A DNA stretch of 64,000 nucleotides. Source: Sporosarcina cascadiensis (GTDB taxonomy: Bacteria > Bacillota > Bacilli > Bacillales_A > Planococcaceae). The notes below the pieces were generated by a model. It did no database searches. It saw only the letters and a list, made by a program, of their open reading frames with translations, and had not been told where the DNA came from. The DNA lies in the NCBI RefSeq assembly GCF_009650995.1, contig NZ_WHVV01000007.1:62001-126000 (forward strand). Reading direction: 5' to 3'. Positions 16,282-26,313 of this stretch are shown piece after piece. How positions within the stretch are numbered: the stretch's first letter is position 1; each line of letters opens with the position of its first letter. Both the position numbers and the translations under genes were made by a program.

Positions 16282-18156
16282 ATGAGTCATTTGGCAATTG
16301 AGAAATTAACGAAGACAGTGGGCGATAAAACACTGTTCAAAGATATAGAGTTTACGATTACAAGCGGAGAAAAGACAGGTTTAATTGGAATTAACGGTAC
16401 GGGCAAATCTACGTTGCTGTCGATTATTTCAGGAAAGGAAGAAGCCGATTTCATTTCAGTTGATCATCCGAATAAATTCAGAATTGCGTTTCTGCCTCAG
16501 GAGCCTGAAGTAAACCCGGAATTAACCGTGATGGAGACAGTCTTCGAGAGTGATGCGCCGATCATCCGGCTGAATCTGGAGTATGAACATGCGTTGCAGG
16601 AACTTTCGTCCAATTCTGCAGATCCGGACTATCAGGAGCGTTTTACACGTCTGCAGAATGAAATGGATTCGACAGGGGGATGGGATCTGAATGCGCAGGC
16701 CCGGACGATCCTGATGAAACTTGGAATTGATATGTTTGATAAAAAAATGGGGGAGCTGTCGGGCGGTCAGAAAAAGCGGGTGGCACTGGCAAAAGTACTT
16801 ATTGAACCTGCCGACCTGTTATTGCTGGACGAGCCGACGAACCATTTAGACGTCGAATCTATTCAATGGCTGCAGGATTTCCTGCAAAATGTAACAGGCG
16901 CCGTTCTGTTCATTACACATGACCGGTATTTTTTAGATCAAGTGGCGACGCATATTTATGAATTGGCAAATCAGACATTGTATTCGCATACCGGGAACTA
17001 TGGCGATTATCTGGAATCCAAGGCACTGCGCGAAGAAATGGCTGCGGCTTCTGAGCAGAAAGACCGCAATCGCTACCGCAATGAATTAAAATGGATACGT
17101 CGCGGTGCAAAAGCACGCTCTACGAAACAAAAGGCGCGAATTGGCCGTTTTGAAGATCTGGAAGAAAAGGTCAAGCAGACAGACGGTTCGTTGGATCTGG
17201 AAATGGACCTGCAGACATCGCGTCTCGGCAAGAAAGTGCTGGAGATCAATGGCATTACGAAAAGTTTTGGCGATCAGGTCATTTTGCACCCGTTTTTTGC
17301 TATCTTGCAGGCGAAGGACCGGATTGCGATTGTTGGACCGAACGGCGTAGGGAAGACAACGCTTCTGCAAATGCTTGACGGCTCGATGACTCCGGATTCA
17401 GGAGAAATTGATCGGGGAGCAACAGTGAAAATCGCACACTTTCATCAGCATTTACCTGCCATGCCTGAAAATCAGCGCATTATCGAATACATCAGGGAGA
17501 CGTCAAATGATGTGGAAGACGGCTCGGGTGCCCGGCTTTCTGCAACGCAAATGCTGGAACGTTTTTTATTTCCGGCATCTGCACATGGGACACCGATCGG
17601 CAAACTGTCGGGCGGCGAGCGAAAACGTCTTTATCTGTTGAAGTTATTGATGGAGCAGCCGAATGTACTGCTGCTTGATGAGCCGACTAATGATCTGGAC
17701 CTCGAGACTCTTTCTGTATTGGAATCTTTCATTGATACATTCACCGGAGTGGTCGTGACGATTTCTCACGACCGTTTCTTCCTCGACCGCACATCGCGCA
17801 AATTGTGGGTGCTGGACGGATCGGGTGATGTAAACGTCTGGCTCGGATTATATTCCGACTTTTTGGAAGAAGTGCCGGCGAAAGAAGGGAAAGCAGCACC
17901 GAAAGCGGAAACCGAGCCGCAAGAACAGCCGAAGCAGAAGAAAAAAATGACGTATGCTGAGAAAAAACAATGGGAAACCATTGAGCAGGACATAGAAGTA
18001 CTGGAACAGAAAATTACAGAGACGGAAGCCGAAATGGCGGGAACGGGCTCTGATTACGACCAGCTGCGGCTGCTTGACGGAAAGCTGTCAGAGCTGAATG
18101 AGCAGTACGAAGAGCTGATCGAGCGCTGGTCTTATTTACAGGAATTAGCCGACTAA
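16282..18156 (+). CDS. ABC-F family ATPase (Uup/YfmR type)
   Basis: A 624-residue protein with two ABC domains and no membrane segment, which defines ABC-F. The first Walker A is GINGTGKST (36-44), the first signature LSGGQ and Walker B LLLLDEPTNHLD. The inter-domain linker carries the Arg/Lys-rich RRGAKARSTKQKARIGRFEDLEEKV. The second Walker A is GPNGVGKTT (about 352-360), with a second LSGGE and LLLDEPTNDLD. The C-terminal extension is charged and coiled-coil (residues about 545-620), as in Uup. These proteins act on the ribosome; YfmR is linked with rescue of stalled translation. It is followed 19 bp later by cvfC, likely cotranscribed. Confidence 0.88.
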   Translation: MSHLAIEKLTKTVGDKTLFKDIEFTITSGEKTGLIGINGTGKSTLLSIISGKEEADFISVDHPNKFRIAFLPQEPEVNPELTVMETVFESDAPIIRLNLEYEHALQELSSNSADPDYQERFTRLQNEMDSTGGWDLNAQARTILMKLGIDMFDKKMGELSGGQKKRVALAKVLIEPADLLLLDEPTNHLDVESIQWLQDFLQNVTGAVLFITHDRYFLDQVATHIYELANQTLYSHTGNYGDYLESKALREEMAAASEQKDRNRYRNELKWIRRGAKARSTKQKARIGRFEDLEEKVKQTDGSLDLEMDLQTSRLGKKVLEINGITKSFGDQVILHPFFAILQAKDRIAIVGPNGVGKTTLLQMLDGSMTPDSGEIDRGATVKIAHFHQHLPAMPENQRIIEYIRETSNDVEDGSGARLSATQMLERFLFPASAHGTPIGKLSGGERKRLYLLKLLMEQPNVLLLDEPTNDLDLETLSVLESFIDTFTGVVVTISHDRFFLDRTSRKLWVLDGSGDVNVWLGLYSDFLEEVPAKEGKAAPKAETEPQEQPKQKKKMTYAEKKQWETIEQDIEVLEQKITETEAEMAGTGSDYDQLRLLDGKLSELNEQYEELIERWSYLQELAD

Positions 18157-18175
18157 TCAAATGGAGGAGATTTTC

Positions 18176-19294
18176 TTGAAAATAAAAACGATAGAACCGA
18201 CACCGAGTCCGAACTCGATGAAAATTGTAATGGACACGCCGCTGCCTGAAGGGACAAGTCATAATTATAAAAAGAAGGATGAAGCACAGGCGCCTGAGCC
18301 GATTCGTTCATTGCTTGGTATTCAAGGGGTAAAAGGGATTTATCACGTGCTGGATTTCATGGCGGTCGAACGAATCGGCAATGTACCGTGGGAAACAATT
18401 CTGGCTGAAGTGCGTGCGATACTAAATGAAGAAGGCGACACAGCAGCGCAGTCGGAGGAAGTGGAAATCGATGAGCATTACGGCGAAGTATATGTTCATG
18501 TCCAGACCTATAAAGAGATTCCGCTGCAGGTGAAAGTCTTCAATAGTGATGAAGAAGCCCGCTTCGGTTTAAGTGAGCGTTTCATCAACGCAATGGAAAC
18601 CGTGCATCACTCCGAAGTGGATAATTATATTTTATTGCGCAAATGGGCTGATTACGGAATTCGTTACGGCGAATTGCAGGAAGTCGGAGAGCAGGTTGTT
18701 CTTGAACTGGATGCGGCCTATCCCGATTCGCGTCTGCGGGATTTAGTGGCGAAAGCTGAACAGACAGACAATGAAACGAAAGTACGCGGCCAGAAAGTGA
18801 CGCTTGCAGAGTTTACGGTGCCTGAATGGGAGAAGCGTTTTCAGCTGCTTGATCAAATGCCGGATCCTGATGCATCAGACTATCCCGTCCTGACAATTGC
18901 TCTGGAAGATGAGAAAATGTCAATTCGAAGACTGGCTACTGTTTATTTAGGGATGATTGAAGATGAGTCGGTCATTCCATTTATCGAGAAAGCATTAGAG
19001 GATAAGAGCTGGGCAGTCCGACGCACAGCAGCAGACTGCATGAGTGACCTCGGCTATGTAGGATTTGAATCAGCTGCCATCCGTTTGCTGCAGGATAAAA
19101 ACAAGCTGGTCCGCTGGCGCGCTGCGATGTATCTCTATGAAACGGGGACGGAACATGCACTGCCGGCTCTGCACGAAGCGGAGAATGATCCCGAATTCGA
19201 AGTGAAGCTGCAGGTCCGTATGGCGATTGCCCGTATTGAAGAAGGCGAAGAAGCTAAAGGTTCGATCTGGCGTCAAATGACGGAGAGGGCTTAA
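18176..19294 (+). CDS. cvfC: Conserved virulence factor C-type protein (Nfu N-terminal-like plus HEAT repeats)
   Basis: A 372-residue cytoplasmic protein. The N terminus (KIKTIEPTPSPNSMKIVMD) matches the Nfu/NifU N-terminal scaffold-like domain that opens CvfC proteins. Residues from about 240 to the end are HEAT-like repeats (RRLATVYLGMIEDESVIPFIEKALEDKSWAVRRTAADCMSDLGY and the next unit). CvfC was named from Staphylococcus aureus virulence screens; its molecular role is unclear. TTG 18176 is the likely start, 8 nt after GGAGG; the ATG at 18161 is part of that ribosome site. It lies just downstream of the ABC-F gene. Confidence 0.78.
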   Translation: MKIKTIEPTPSPNSMKIVMDTPLPEGTSHNYKKKDEAQAPEPIRSLLGIQGVKGIYHVLDFMAVERIGNVPWETILAEVRAILNEEGDTAAQSEEVEIDEHYGEVYVHVQTYKEIPLQVKVFNSDEEARFGLSERFINAMETVHHSEVDNYILLRKWADYGIRYGELQEVGEQVVLELDAAYPDSRLRDLVAKAEQTDNETKVRGQKVTLAEFTVPEWEKRFQLLDQMPDPDASDYPVLTIALEDEKMSIRRLATVYLGMIEDESVIPFIEKALEDKSWAVRRTAADCMSDLGYVGFESAAIRLLQDKNKLVRWRAAMYLYETGTEHALPALHEAENDPEFEVKLQVRMAIARIEEGEEAKGSIWRQMTERA

Positions 19295-19308
19295 TAATAG
19301 GTAATCGG

Positions 19309-19357
19309 AAAGCTGTTCGTGAAATCATCTGATGTGATTTCATGGACGGCTTTTTTT
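19309..19357 (+). terminator. Terminator after cvfC
   Basis: A long hairpin with an outer AAAGC.GT/AC.GCTTT stem and an inner TGAAATCA/TGATTTCA stem is followed by TTTTTTT. Confidence 0.85.
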
Positions 19358-19378
19358 GCCGGATGAAATTTTGCTGGA

Positions 19379-19511
19379 TGATCATACGGAGGCCCCGGGT
19401 GATCATGGAACTCTGTGATCCGCTCATATCGGACCGCCTGCCGCTCAATCGGGCCTGTCAGGTGATCATTGCTGCCGACATTATGCTCATACAGCCACTT
19501 CAGATGATCAT
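19379..19511. repeat. 21-bp-period array, class YGMTCAT, 7 units
   Basis: Seven motifs start exactly 21 bp apart at 19379, 19400, 19421, 19442, 19463, 19484 and 19505. They read TGATCAT, TGATCAT, CGCTCAT, CGCTCAA, TGATCAT, TGCTCAT and TGATCAT, each followed by 14 nt that differ between units. Positions one period before and after do not carry the motif. Confidence 0.88.
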
Positions 19512-19557
19512 AGGCAGTGCATGGACTGCTGAATTCCAGCTGCCGGCGTCCGGCTAA

Positions 19558-19692
19558 CGCACCAAAAACTGCCTTCAGACCGCGCCAAACTGCGAATGAA
19601 GCGAACCAATAAGATCCGCGAACGCGCCAAACTAAAGCCCAGCCGCACCAAAACATGCGTTGAACAAGCCAAACCAGCCTCTCACCGCACCT
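19558..19692. repeat. 21-bp-period array, class CGCRCCA, 7 units
   Basis: Motifs start at 19558, 19581, 19602, 19623, 19644, 19665 and 19686; the first step is 23 bp and all others are 21. They read CGCACCA, CGCGCCA, CGAACCA, CGCGCCA, CGCACCA, CAAGCCA and CGCACCT, mostly followed by AA. It lies 46 bp after the YGMTCAT array, in the gene-free stretch 19295-19809. The remaining bases (19693-19809) hold the promoter region of the chemoreceptor. Confidence 0.85.
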
Positions 19693-19809
19693 TGCCATCA
19701 GTTTGAAACCTACGTGAAAAAACATTTCGAAATTAAACACTTTCTTTTAAACAGGTCTAAAGGTATACTGGGATATTAAGTCTATTATACCTTAGGAGGT
19801 CCTATCAAC

Positions 19810-21912
19810 TTGAAAAAGTCCAGAAGTATTGCGATGCGTTTATCCGGTTTAATCATCGCTTTATTTTTACTATTGTTTCTTGTTTATTCCATTGTCACGA
19901 GTGTCATGTTACATAAGCAAAGTATTGCCGACGCAGAAGAGTTCGCTCTTGAAAGCGCGAATAAAAGTTCATTGCAGCTCAGTACTAAACTAAACGAAAC
20001 GAACGAAATGCTTATGACTACCCGCCACGTATTGGAAACGATGCAGGCTGAGGGGAAATTGGATTCGGTGGAAATCATTCGGATCATTAAAAATAATCTC
20101 TCTCACAATGAAGAGGCGACCGGGATGGCGGCTGTCATAAACCAGTCCTCTTTTGCGGAAGATGCAAAATTCCCTCAAGGCATGCTGGATAAAGATAAGC
20201 AATTTATCCCCTATGTTTTCAAAGACGAGGGAACGGTCGGGGTTGAGCCGTTAAGCGGAATGGATGACCCGAGTGCCAACTCCTGGTACACAATTCCGAA
20301 ATCAGAGGCCCGTTCTGTTCTAACTGAGCCTTATGACTATGAAACGAATGGCCAGACGATTTTAATGACGACAATTTCTGTGCCTCTGCTGGATTCGTCC
20401 GGTGCCTATTTCGGACTATTGACGACAGACTTGTCTATTGATTTCCTGACAGATCTAGTGAATGACATCAGTCCGGAAGGCGGCTATGCATCGATTATTA
20501 CCGATGCTGGTTTCATTACTGCCAATAGCCTGAAGCCTGAGCTTAATGAAACGAAAATGGCAGATGCGATTGATTGGCAGGATGTCAAAGAGACGTTGAA
20601 TAAAGGGCAGCTTTCGAACTTGTATGTTGATTCGAAAGGGCTGGGTGAACAAGCGTTTAATGCGTTTGCTCCTATTAATCTGAAAAGTATTGATGAGAAG
20701 TGGACAGTGCAGACTGTTACACCGAAGTCTAAGATTCTCGAAACTTTCAATTCAATTCTATGGATTACCATTATATCAGCTGTTGTCATTGTACTTCTCA
20801 TGGCAGTTGCATCGATAATCTTCATCTACCGTCAACTGAGACCGCTGCAGTCACTGCGGCATTCAATGGAAACGGCGGCTTCCGGAGATTTAACGATGCT
20901 GGTTGATGAAAATTCTATCCGCCGTGATGAAATCGGTGTGGTTTCATTGGCGTATAACGACATGCTCCAGCGTACAAATGCTGCGCTGCATACAGTCCGG
21001 GAATCATCCACACTGCTCAGCGATTCATCTTCTCAAGTCACGCATGCGTTTGAAGAGCTGGTGGCGGCGAATCAGGAAGTGTCTGTCGCAACGGATGAAA
21101 TCGCGCAGGGAGCATCAAAACAGTCTGAAGATACAGAGGAGACGAGTCAGCGTATTTCCGATTTGGCTGATCGTATGGATCATCTGAACAGGATGTTTAT
21201 CACAATGAATAATTTATCTGCGGAGTCTGCAAGTTCCGCAAAAGACGGAATGGACGAAGTCGAGAAACTGCGGAATCATAATACATCTGCCAATGAGATG
21301 AACCGCAGAGTGCAGATGCAGATCGAAACGCTGTCAAATAAAATTTCATCCATCAACCAGGTCATCGAAACGTTGCATGGAATTACAGCGAGCACGAATT
21401 TATTGGCGCTGAATGCAAGCATTGAAGCTGCAAGAGCCGGGGAAAGCGGAAAAGGATTTGCCGTTGTGGCAGATGAAGTCCGCAAGTTGGCAGAGCAGTC
21501 ACGTGTCGAAACAGAAGTTATTCAGGGAACGGTACAAGAAATTTTATTGGAATCTGAACAGACGGTAGAAGTCATTGACCAGAACATGAAACAGATGGAA
21601 GGCCAGAATCAATCGGTATCCGACACGGAAGAATCATTCGTGCGAAATGCGAAAATTACCGATCAGATCCGCGAGTCGATTGCACAGCTGTCGGAAGAGC
21701 TGGCAGAAATGATGGAGCACAAGGACCAGGCGATTCTGTCGATCCAGAATGTCTCCGCCATTTCGGAACAGACAGCCGCATCTTCAGAGGAAGTAAGCGC
21801 CTCTTCGGCTGCACAGCAAAATGAATTGGTGCAGGTGGCCGATTCAACGAACCAAATGAATAAGATTGCTGAAGAACTCCAGGATGTCGTAGGACGTTTC
21901 AAGCTATCATGA
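19810..21912 (+). CDS. Methyl-accepting chemotaxis protein with dCache sensor
   Basis: A 700-residue transmembrane chemoreceptor. Membrane helix 1 is at about residues 10-33, an extracellular dCache-type domain spans about 35-310 (FVPLSGM-like and [20 protein letters not shown] segments), and helix 2 is at about 315-340. A HAMP domain and a long cytoplasmic coiled coil follow, with the invariant hairpin tip [36 protein letters not shown]. The start is TTG at 19810 with AGGAGGT upstream. Its ligand is unknown; dCache domains often bind amino acids or amines. A terminator separates it from hemAT. Confidence 0.92.
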   Translation: MKKSRSIAMRLSGLIIALFLLLFLVYSIVTSVMLHKQSIADAEEFALESANKSSLQLSTKLNETNEMLMTTRHVLETMQAEGKLDSVEIIRIIKNNLSHNEEATGMAAVINQSSFAEDAKFPQGMLDKDKQFIPYVFKDEGTVGVEPLSGMDDPSANSWYTIPKSEARSVLTEPYDYETNGQTILMTTISVPLLDSSGAYFGLLTTDLSIDFLTDLVNDISPEGGYASIITDAGFITANSLKPELNETKMADAIDWQDVKETLNKGQLSNLYVDSKGLGEQAFNAFAPINLKSIDEKWTVQTVTPKSKILETFNSILWITIISAVVIVLLMAVASIIFIYRQLRPLQSLRHSMETAASGDLTMLVDENSIRRDEIGVVSLAYNDMLQRTNAALHTVRESSTLLSDSSSQVTHAFEELVAANQEVSVATDEIAQGASKQSEDTEETSQRISDLADRMDHLNRMFITMNNLSAESASSAKDGMDEVEKLRNHNTSANEMNRRVQMQIETLSNKISSINQVIETLHGITASTNLLALNASIEAARAGESGKGFAVVADEVRKLAEQSRVETEVIQGTVQEILLESEQTVEVIDQNMKQMEGQNQSVSDTEESFVRNAKITDQIRESIAQLSEELAEMMEHKDQAILSIQNVSAISEQTAASSEEVSASSAAQQNELVQVADSTNQMNKIAEELQDVVGRFKLS

Positions 21913-21916
21913 ATGG

Positions 21917-21950
21917 GCAGGGACGGGTGATATAACCGTCCCTGTTTTTA
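21917..21950 (+). terminator. Terminator after the chemoreceptor gene
   Basis: The perfect 9-bp stem CAGGGACGG / CCGTCCCTG with a 9-nt loop is followed by TTTTTAT. Confidence 0.9.
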
Positions 21951-22052
21951 TATGAATAAATGGTAGCCTCTGAATTTGATATATGATACGATTAAGCACT
22001 TAATAGTCAATTGTGCACAGAGATGTATATTGATACAGGAGAGAGAAAAGAC

Positions 22053-23360
22053 ATGTTCAGTTTTCGGAAGAATGATATGAATAAGACGGAAGTATCAAAC
22101 GATTTACTTGGTGTTGAAAAAATGAAAGGCAGCATTCAGCTGGAACGTCATCCGTCTGTAAAAAAGCAATTGGCGATGATTCATCTGACGGAAGAAGATC
22201 TGGGATATCTCATGCAAATTCAACATTCTATCAAATCGACAATTCCCGTCATGGTGGATGCGTTTTATAAAGCTATGGAAGCGGAGCCTGATTTAGGACG
22301 TATTATAAATGAACACAGCAGTATGGAACGGTTAAAAGTATCGCTGACTAAGCATCTGCAGTCCATGTTCGATGGGGTAATAGATGATCGATATTTGGAA
22401 CAGCGAAAAACAATTGCGAAGATCCATGTCTATATAGGATTGGAATCGAAATGGTATCTGGCTGCATTTGAAACGATACAGGATGAATTTTTACAATTCA
22501 TTGAGCAGTCAAGTATAGAAAAGGATTTGCAGTTCAGGATGCTGCGGGCCTTTCTCCGTGTGCTGAATCTGGAACAGCAATTGGTATTGGAAGCCTATGA
22601 AGATGTAAGCGAAGGCAAGCGGCTGGAAGTAGAACAGGCAAAAGTAGCCGTCAGGGAAAAGATCGGCTCTACGGCACAAGAGCTTGCGGCGATCAGTGAA
22701 CAGACGAGTGCTTCCACAGAAGAACTTTCGGCTAAGTCATCCGTTCTGGAACAAATGACGGCTGATAATCTATCTTTCATTACCGAGACAGAACGCAATT
22801 CATTCCACAATAAAGAGTTAGTGGTCCGTCAGGCGAAACAGTTTGCGGAGATGGTCAATCATATGAAAGAACTGATGAAGCGCATGGATGAATTGTATTC
22901 TTCTTCTGATCAAATACGTGAAGTCGTGACACTGATCACATCGATTGCAGATCAGACGAATTTACTGTCGCTGAACGCGGCAATTGAAGCAGCGAGAGCC
23001 GGACAGCACGGGAAGGGATTTGCTGTAGTGGCAACAGAAGTCCGTAATTTGTCAGTCGAAACAAAAAAAGCGATCAGCCATGTCAGCAGCATGACGGAAA
23101 AAACGAATGCGACGATACGCGATATGGCAAACTTCGTAAAGCTGATGGAACAGCTGATTCAGGCAAGCGCGAACGGAAATGAGCAAGTAACGAGTTCCTA
23201 TAATGAAATTGTCCAAGCTGTTTCCGGTATGAAAGAACAAAGTGAACATTCGAAGACTTCGATTGAAAATACGGTGAAGATCTTGCAGGAAATTAACCAG
23301 GCGGTAGAATCCATCGCTCATTCATCAGACGGTTTGATGCAGCTTTCTGAGGATTTGTAG
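22053..23360 (+). CDS. hemAT: HemAT-type globin-coupled oxygen sensor for aerotaxis
   Basis: A 435-residue soluble chemoreceptor without membrane helices. Residues 25-195 form a sensor globin, with the proximal heme ligand His125 in AKIHVYIGLESKWYLAAF. Residues 205-435 are an MCP signalling domain with the tip [34 protein letters not shown]. HemAT binds O2 at heme iron and signals to CheA. The ATG at 22053 is 8 nt after AGGAGAGA; the in-frame TTG 42 nt upstream has no site. It sits next to a membrane chemoreceptor. Confidence 0.92.
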   Translation: MFSFRKNDMNKTEVSNDLLGVEKMKGSIQLERHPSVKKQLAMIHLTEEDLGYLMQIQHSIKSTIPVMVDAFYKAMEAEPDLGRIINEHSSMERLKVSLTKHLQSMFDGVIDDRYLEQRKTIAKIHVYIGLESKWYLAAFETIQDEFLQFIEQSSIEKDLQFRMLRAFLRVLNLEQQLVLEAYEDVSEGKRLEVEQAKVAVREKIGSTAQELAAISEQTSASTEELSAKSSVLEQMTADNLSFITETERNSFHNKELVVRQAKQFAEMVNHMKELMKRMDELYSSSDQIREVVTLITSIADQTNLLSLNAAIEAARAGQHGKGFAVVATEVRNLSVETKKAISHVSSMTEKTNATIRDMANFVKLMEQLIQASANGNEQVTSSYNEIVQAVSGMKEQSEHSKTSIENTVKILQEINQAVESIAHSSDGLMQLSEDL

Positions 23361-23446
23361 AATTGCCGCATTCTGTTAGTCAACCTATCTGCGATTTGTT
23401 ACACTGAACAAATAACTAAATCCGTTAATGAAGGGCAGGTGTGGGA

Positions 23447-25264
23447 ATGCAGGAAATAGCATTAATCAGCGTGGTTTCGATATTGGCGCTTGGAATATTT
23501 TCGCAATGGCTTGCGTGGAAGGTTCAGTGGCCTTCTATTTTTATCATGTCCATTGCAGGTCTATTGATCGGTCCGCTGCTTGGCCTTGTCAATCCCGAAG
23601 CAGCACTGGGCGAGCTGTACAGTCCGCTGATTTCACTCGCCGTAGCTATTATTTTATTTGAAGGCAGTTCGAACCTGGATGTCCGCGAAATTAAAGATAT
23701 TTCAAAATCGGTCTTCCGGGTGGTAACACTGGGTGCATTCCTAGCGTGGATTTTTGGCTCGCTCACGGCGCATTTCATCGCAGGTCTGACATGGGAAGTG
23801 TCATTTATTATCGGAGGTCTCTTCGTTGTTACAGGGCCGACCGTCATTATCCCGCTGCTGCGGAATGCGAAATTAAAACCTCGGACCGCTGCCGTGCTGA
23901 AGTGGGAAGGCATCATTGTGGATCCGGCGGGCCCGCTGCTTGCGCTGTTTGCCTATGAAGTCATCAAAGTTTTGACGAATGAGCATTTATCCATGAATTA
24001 CTTGCTGAACTTCTTCGGCGGCGCGGCACTTGCTGTCCTGCTCGGTGCGGCAATGGGAATGATGATCAGTATCATGGCCAATAAAGGCCAATTTCCCGAG
24101 TATCTCAAATCACCTGTAATTTTGGCATTTGTGCTGCTGTGCTTTACGATGGCAGAGGTCATTATGCACGAGACAGGAATGCTTGCTGTGACCGTCATGG
24201 GACTTGTTCTGGGACGCACCAAGCGCTATGTGTCATCAATTGGAAATGTCGGTCACTTTGTCGAAAACGTGTCAGTTATGCTGACTTCAACAGTCTTTAT
24301 CTTATTGACGGCTTCACTCGCGAGAGAGACGATTGCACAGATTTTCACCCTGCCGATTATCGGTTTCGTACTCGTCATGCTGTTTGCTGTCAGACCTTTA
24401 TCCATCTGGCTGTCCACAATAGGAACAGAACTGGTGTGGCGGGAGAAATTGCTGATCGGATGGATCGCTCCGCGCGGAATCGTCGCTTTGACCGTTGCCG
24501 GTTACTTTGCGGCGACACTTGCGGAAGACGGCTATGAAGAGGCTTCGCTGCTTACTGCGCTGACTTTTGCGCTCGTGTTCATCACCGTCTGTGCACATGG
24601 TTTCACGCTCGGTCCGCTTGCGAAGAAATTACATTTAGCGAGCAATGAACCACCGGGTGTGCTGATAGTAGGGGCCAGCAGTTTTTCCATCGCTCTGGCC
24701 AGGCAGTTACAGGAAATGAAAATTCCCGTGCTGATTGTCGATCCTTCAAAAGGCCGTCTGCGTCCCGCGTTGGAACAGGGTATCGATACATTTGAAGGAC
24801 AGATTTTGTCTGAACGCTCCCGTTTCTCAATTGATCTGGCGCCGTATGATACGATTCTGTCGATGACAGGAGATGCTTCCTACAATGCGCTGATCACACA
24901 GTCGTTTGCTCCAGAGTTCGGTTACAACAATACCTTCTCGTTGACAGCGGCGCCGAGTCATCAGATGGGTAAATCGGAACTCCCGGTTTCTCTGAAGGCG
25001 CACTTGCTGTTTCAGGGGGATGCGACTTTCCCGGAATTAAACCGTAAAATTAACACCGATTATGAAATCGGACGGTTCAGCTGGGAAGGTGCGGATACGG
25101 ATCTGGTGTTTAAAGAGATTCTGCCGGAAACCGCAACCCCTTTATTCGTTAAGAAAAAGAATGAAACGCTTGTCTTTGCCACACTGCAAAAGAAAATTTC
25201 ATTGGATCCCGGTGATGAGCTGGTTATTCTGAAGTTGAAGCCGGACGTTCCTGCGAATATATGA
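23447..25264 (+). CDS. Cation:proton antiporter (CPA family) with C-terminal RCK-like domain
   Basis: A 605-residue protein. Residues 1-395 contain about 12-13 hydrophobic segments with NhaP-like motifs: EGSSNLDVREI, VTGPTVIIPLLR, KWEGIIVDPAGPLLAL, and GWIAPRGIVALTVAGYFA near residue 350. Residues 405-600 are cytoplasmic and begin with a Rossmann-like GVLIVGASSFSIALARQL, resembling RCK/TrkA-N, then a TrkA-C-like tail. It exchanges Na+ or K+ for protons; ion choice is not visible, and nucleotide gating through RCK is inferred. ATG 23447 is preferred over GTG 23441, with AGGTG a few nt upstream. Confidence 0.85.
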   Translation: MQEIALISVVSILALGIFSQWLAWKVQWPSIFIMSIAGLLIGPLLGLVNPEAALGELYSPLISLAVAIILFEGSSNLDVREIKDISKSVFRVVTLGAFLAWIFGSLTAHFIAGLTWEVSFIIGGLFVVTGPTVIIPLLRNAKLKPRTAAVLKWEGIIVDPAGPLLALFAYEVIKVLTNEHLSMNYLLNFFGGAALAVLLGAAMGMMISIMANKGQFPEYLKSPVILAFVLLCFTMAEVIMHETGMLAVTVMGLVLGRTKRYVSSIGNVGHFVENVSVMLTSTVFILLTASLARETIAQIFTLPIIGFVLVMLFAVRPLSIWLSTIGTELVWREKLLIGWIAPRGIVALTVAGYFAATLAEDGYEEASLLTALTFALVFITVCAHGFTLGPLAKKLHLASNEPPGVLIVGASSFSIALARQLQEMKIPVLIVDPSKGRLRPALEQGIDTFEGQILSERSRFSIDLAPYDTILSMTGDASYNALITQSFAPEFGYNNTFSLTAAPSHQMGKSELPVSLKAHLLFQGDATFPELNRKINTDYEIGRFSWEGADTDLVFKEILPETATPLFVKKKNETLVFATLQKKISLDPGDELVILKLKPDVPANI

Positions 25265-25270
25265 TCAAAT

Positions 25271-25305
25271 AACACCGCCTCACAGCTTGCTGGCGGTGTT
25301 TTTTT
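25271..25305. terminator. Bidirectional terminator between antiporter and LysR genes
   Basis: The perfect 9-bp stem AACACCGCC / GGCGGTGTT is followed on the plus strand by TTTTT. It lies between two convergent genes and overlaps the last codons of the LysR gene. Confidence 0.88.
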
Positions 25306-26203
25306 GCGTTAAATCTGTCAGCTCGTCACTGTTCTTCAGCAATTCAATGAAAACTTGCAGTGCTTTTGTCTGAAACGGGGAATTGGTGACGATGGAAAAA
25401 TGTCGTTTGAAAGGGGTGCCTTTGACTGGCAGAGTCTGCAGTTCCCGGTGCTGCAGTTCTTTTTGGATCGCCCACTGCGACAGCAGACTGATGCCGAGTC
25501 CTGCTTCGACGGACTCTTTAATTGGCTGCGTACTGCTGAACTGCATGATGCGTGAAGGCCTGAATCCTGACTGGGCAAAGAACTTTTCCGCCGCTTCCCG
25601 TGTGCCGGAGCCTTCCTCCCGCAACAGCCACAGTTCATTTGCCAGTTCGTCAATGGAAATTCGTTTATCCTGGCCGACGAGCGGATGGCTTGGCGGCGCG
25701 ACAACATACATCAGGTCTTCTGCAAAGCTTTCATTTTGCAATGGAACGGCTTCTTTAAAATGTCCCTCGATTAATCCGACATCCAGCTGATGACTGATGA
25801 CCAGTTCAGCAATTTCTGCAGTATTGCCGATCGTCACCTCAGGCTCAATCGACGGATAATCTGCAGCCAGTTTGGACAGGATATGGGGAAGAACGTATTC
25901 ACCGAAAGTATAGCTCGCACCGATGGTCAATGGTCCGCTGGCTTTATTCGCCAGGTCATCGACGAGATTCTGCATCTTCGAATAAAGGCCGGTAATTTCT
26001 TTTGCATGGTGGTAGACGATTTCTCCCGCCTGATTCAGACGTACATATTTATTAGTGCGTTCAAGCAGTCTGACCCCGATGGATTCCTCGAATGAACGGA
26101 TGTACTGGCTGACTGCGGGCTGTGTCATGTGCAGTTCTTCGGCAGCCCTCGAGAAATTTTTACGTTCGGCTACGGCAATAAAAACTTGTAATTGCTGATC
26201 GAT
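25280..26203 (-). CDS. LysR-family transcriptional regulator (CysL/YeiE-like) with apparently non-standard start codon
   Basis: A LysR regulator of about 307 residues. The helix-turn-helix reads FSRAAEELHMTQPAVSQYIRSFEESIGVRLLER, followed by a periplasmic-binding-like effector domain (PLTIGASYTFGEYVLP and onward). A full HTH needs the 25 codons before ATG 26128, which encode DQQLQVFIAVAERKNFSRAA-type sequence in frame, but an in-frame TGA lies at 26212-26210 and no ATG, GTG or TTG occurs between. The only codons available are ATT 26209 and ATC 26203; ATC sits 9 nt after AAGGAAG exactly where family members have Met. It may be a rare ATC start, a mutated start or a sequencing error. It is divergent from a YeiH exporter. 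Confidence 0.8.
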   Translation of the reverse strand: MDQQLQVFIAVAERKNFSRAAEELHMTQPAVSQYIRSFEESIGVRLLERTNKYVRLNQAGEIVYHHAKEITGLYSKMQNLVDDLANKASGPLTIGASYTFGEYVLPHILSKLAADYPSIEPEVTIGNTAEIAELVISHQLDVGLIEGHFKEAVPLQNESFAEDLMYVVAPPSHPLVGQDKRISIDELANELWLLREEGSGTREAAEKFFAQSGFRPSRIMQFSSTQPIKESVEAGLGISLLSQWAIQKELQHRELQTLPVKGTPFKRHFSIVTNSPFQTKALQVFIELLKNSDELTDLTQKNTASKL

Positions 26204-26313
26204 AAAAATTCACTTCCTTTATGTATATTGATTTACTTATCATCCCTATTATATATAGTTATTTTTCTTATAGCGAGGAGTTTCGTATACTAAAAACAGG
26301 AGGTGTTGTCATC

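Noticed and set aside
19291-19740. Minus-strand 149-codon reading frame downstream of cvfC
   Set aside because: It covers the terminator and both arrays; its apparent heptads follow from the 21-bp period and no ribosome site precedes it.
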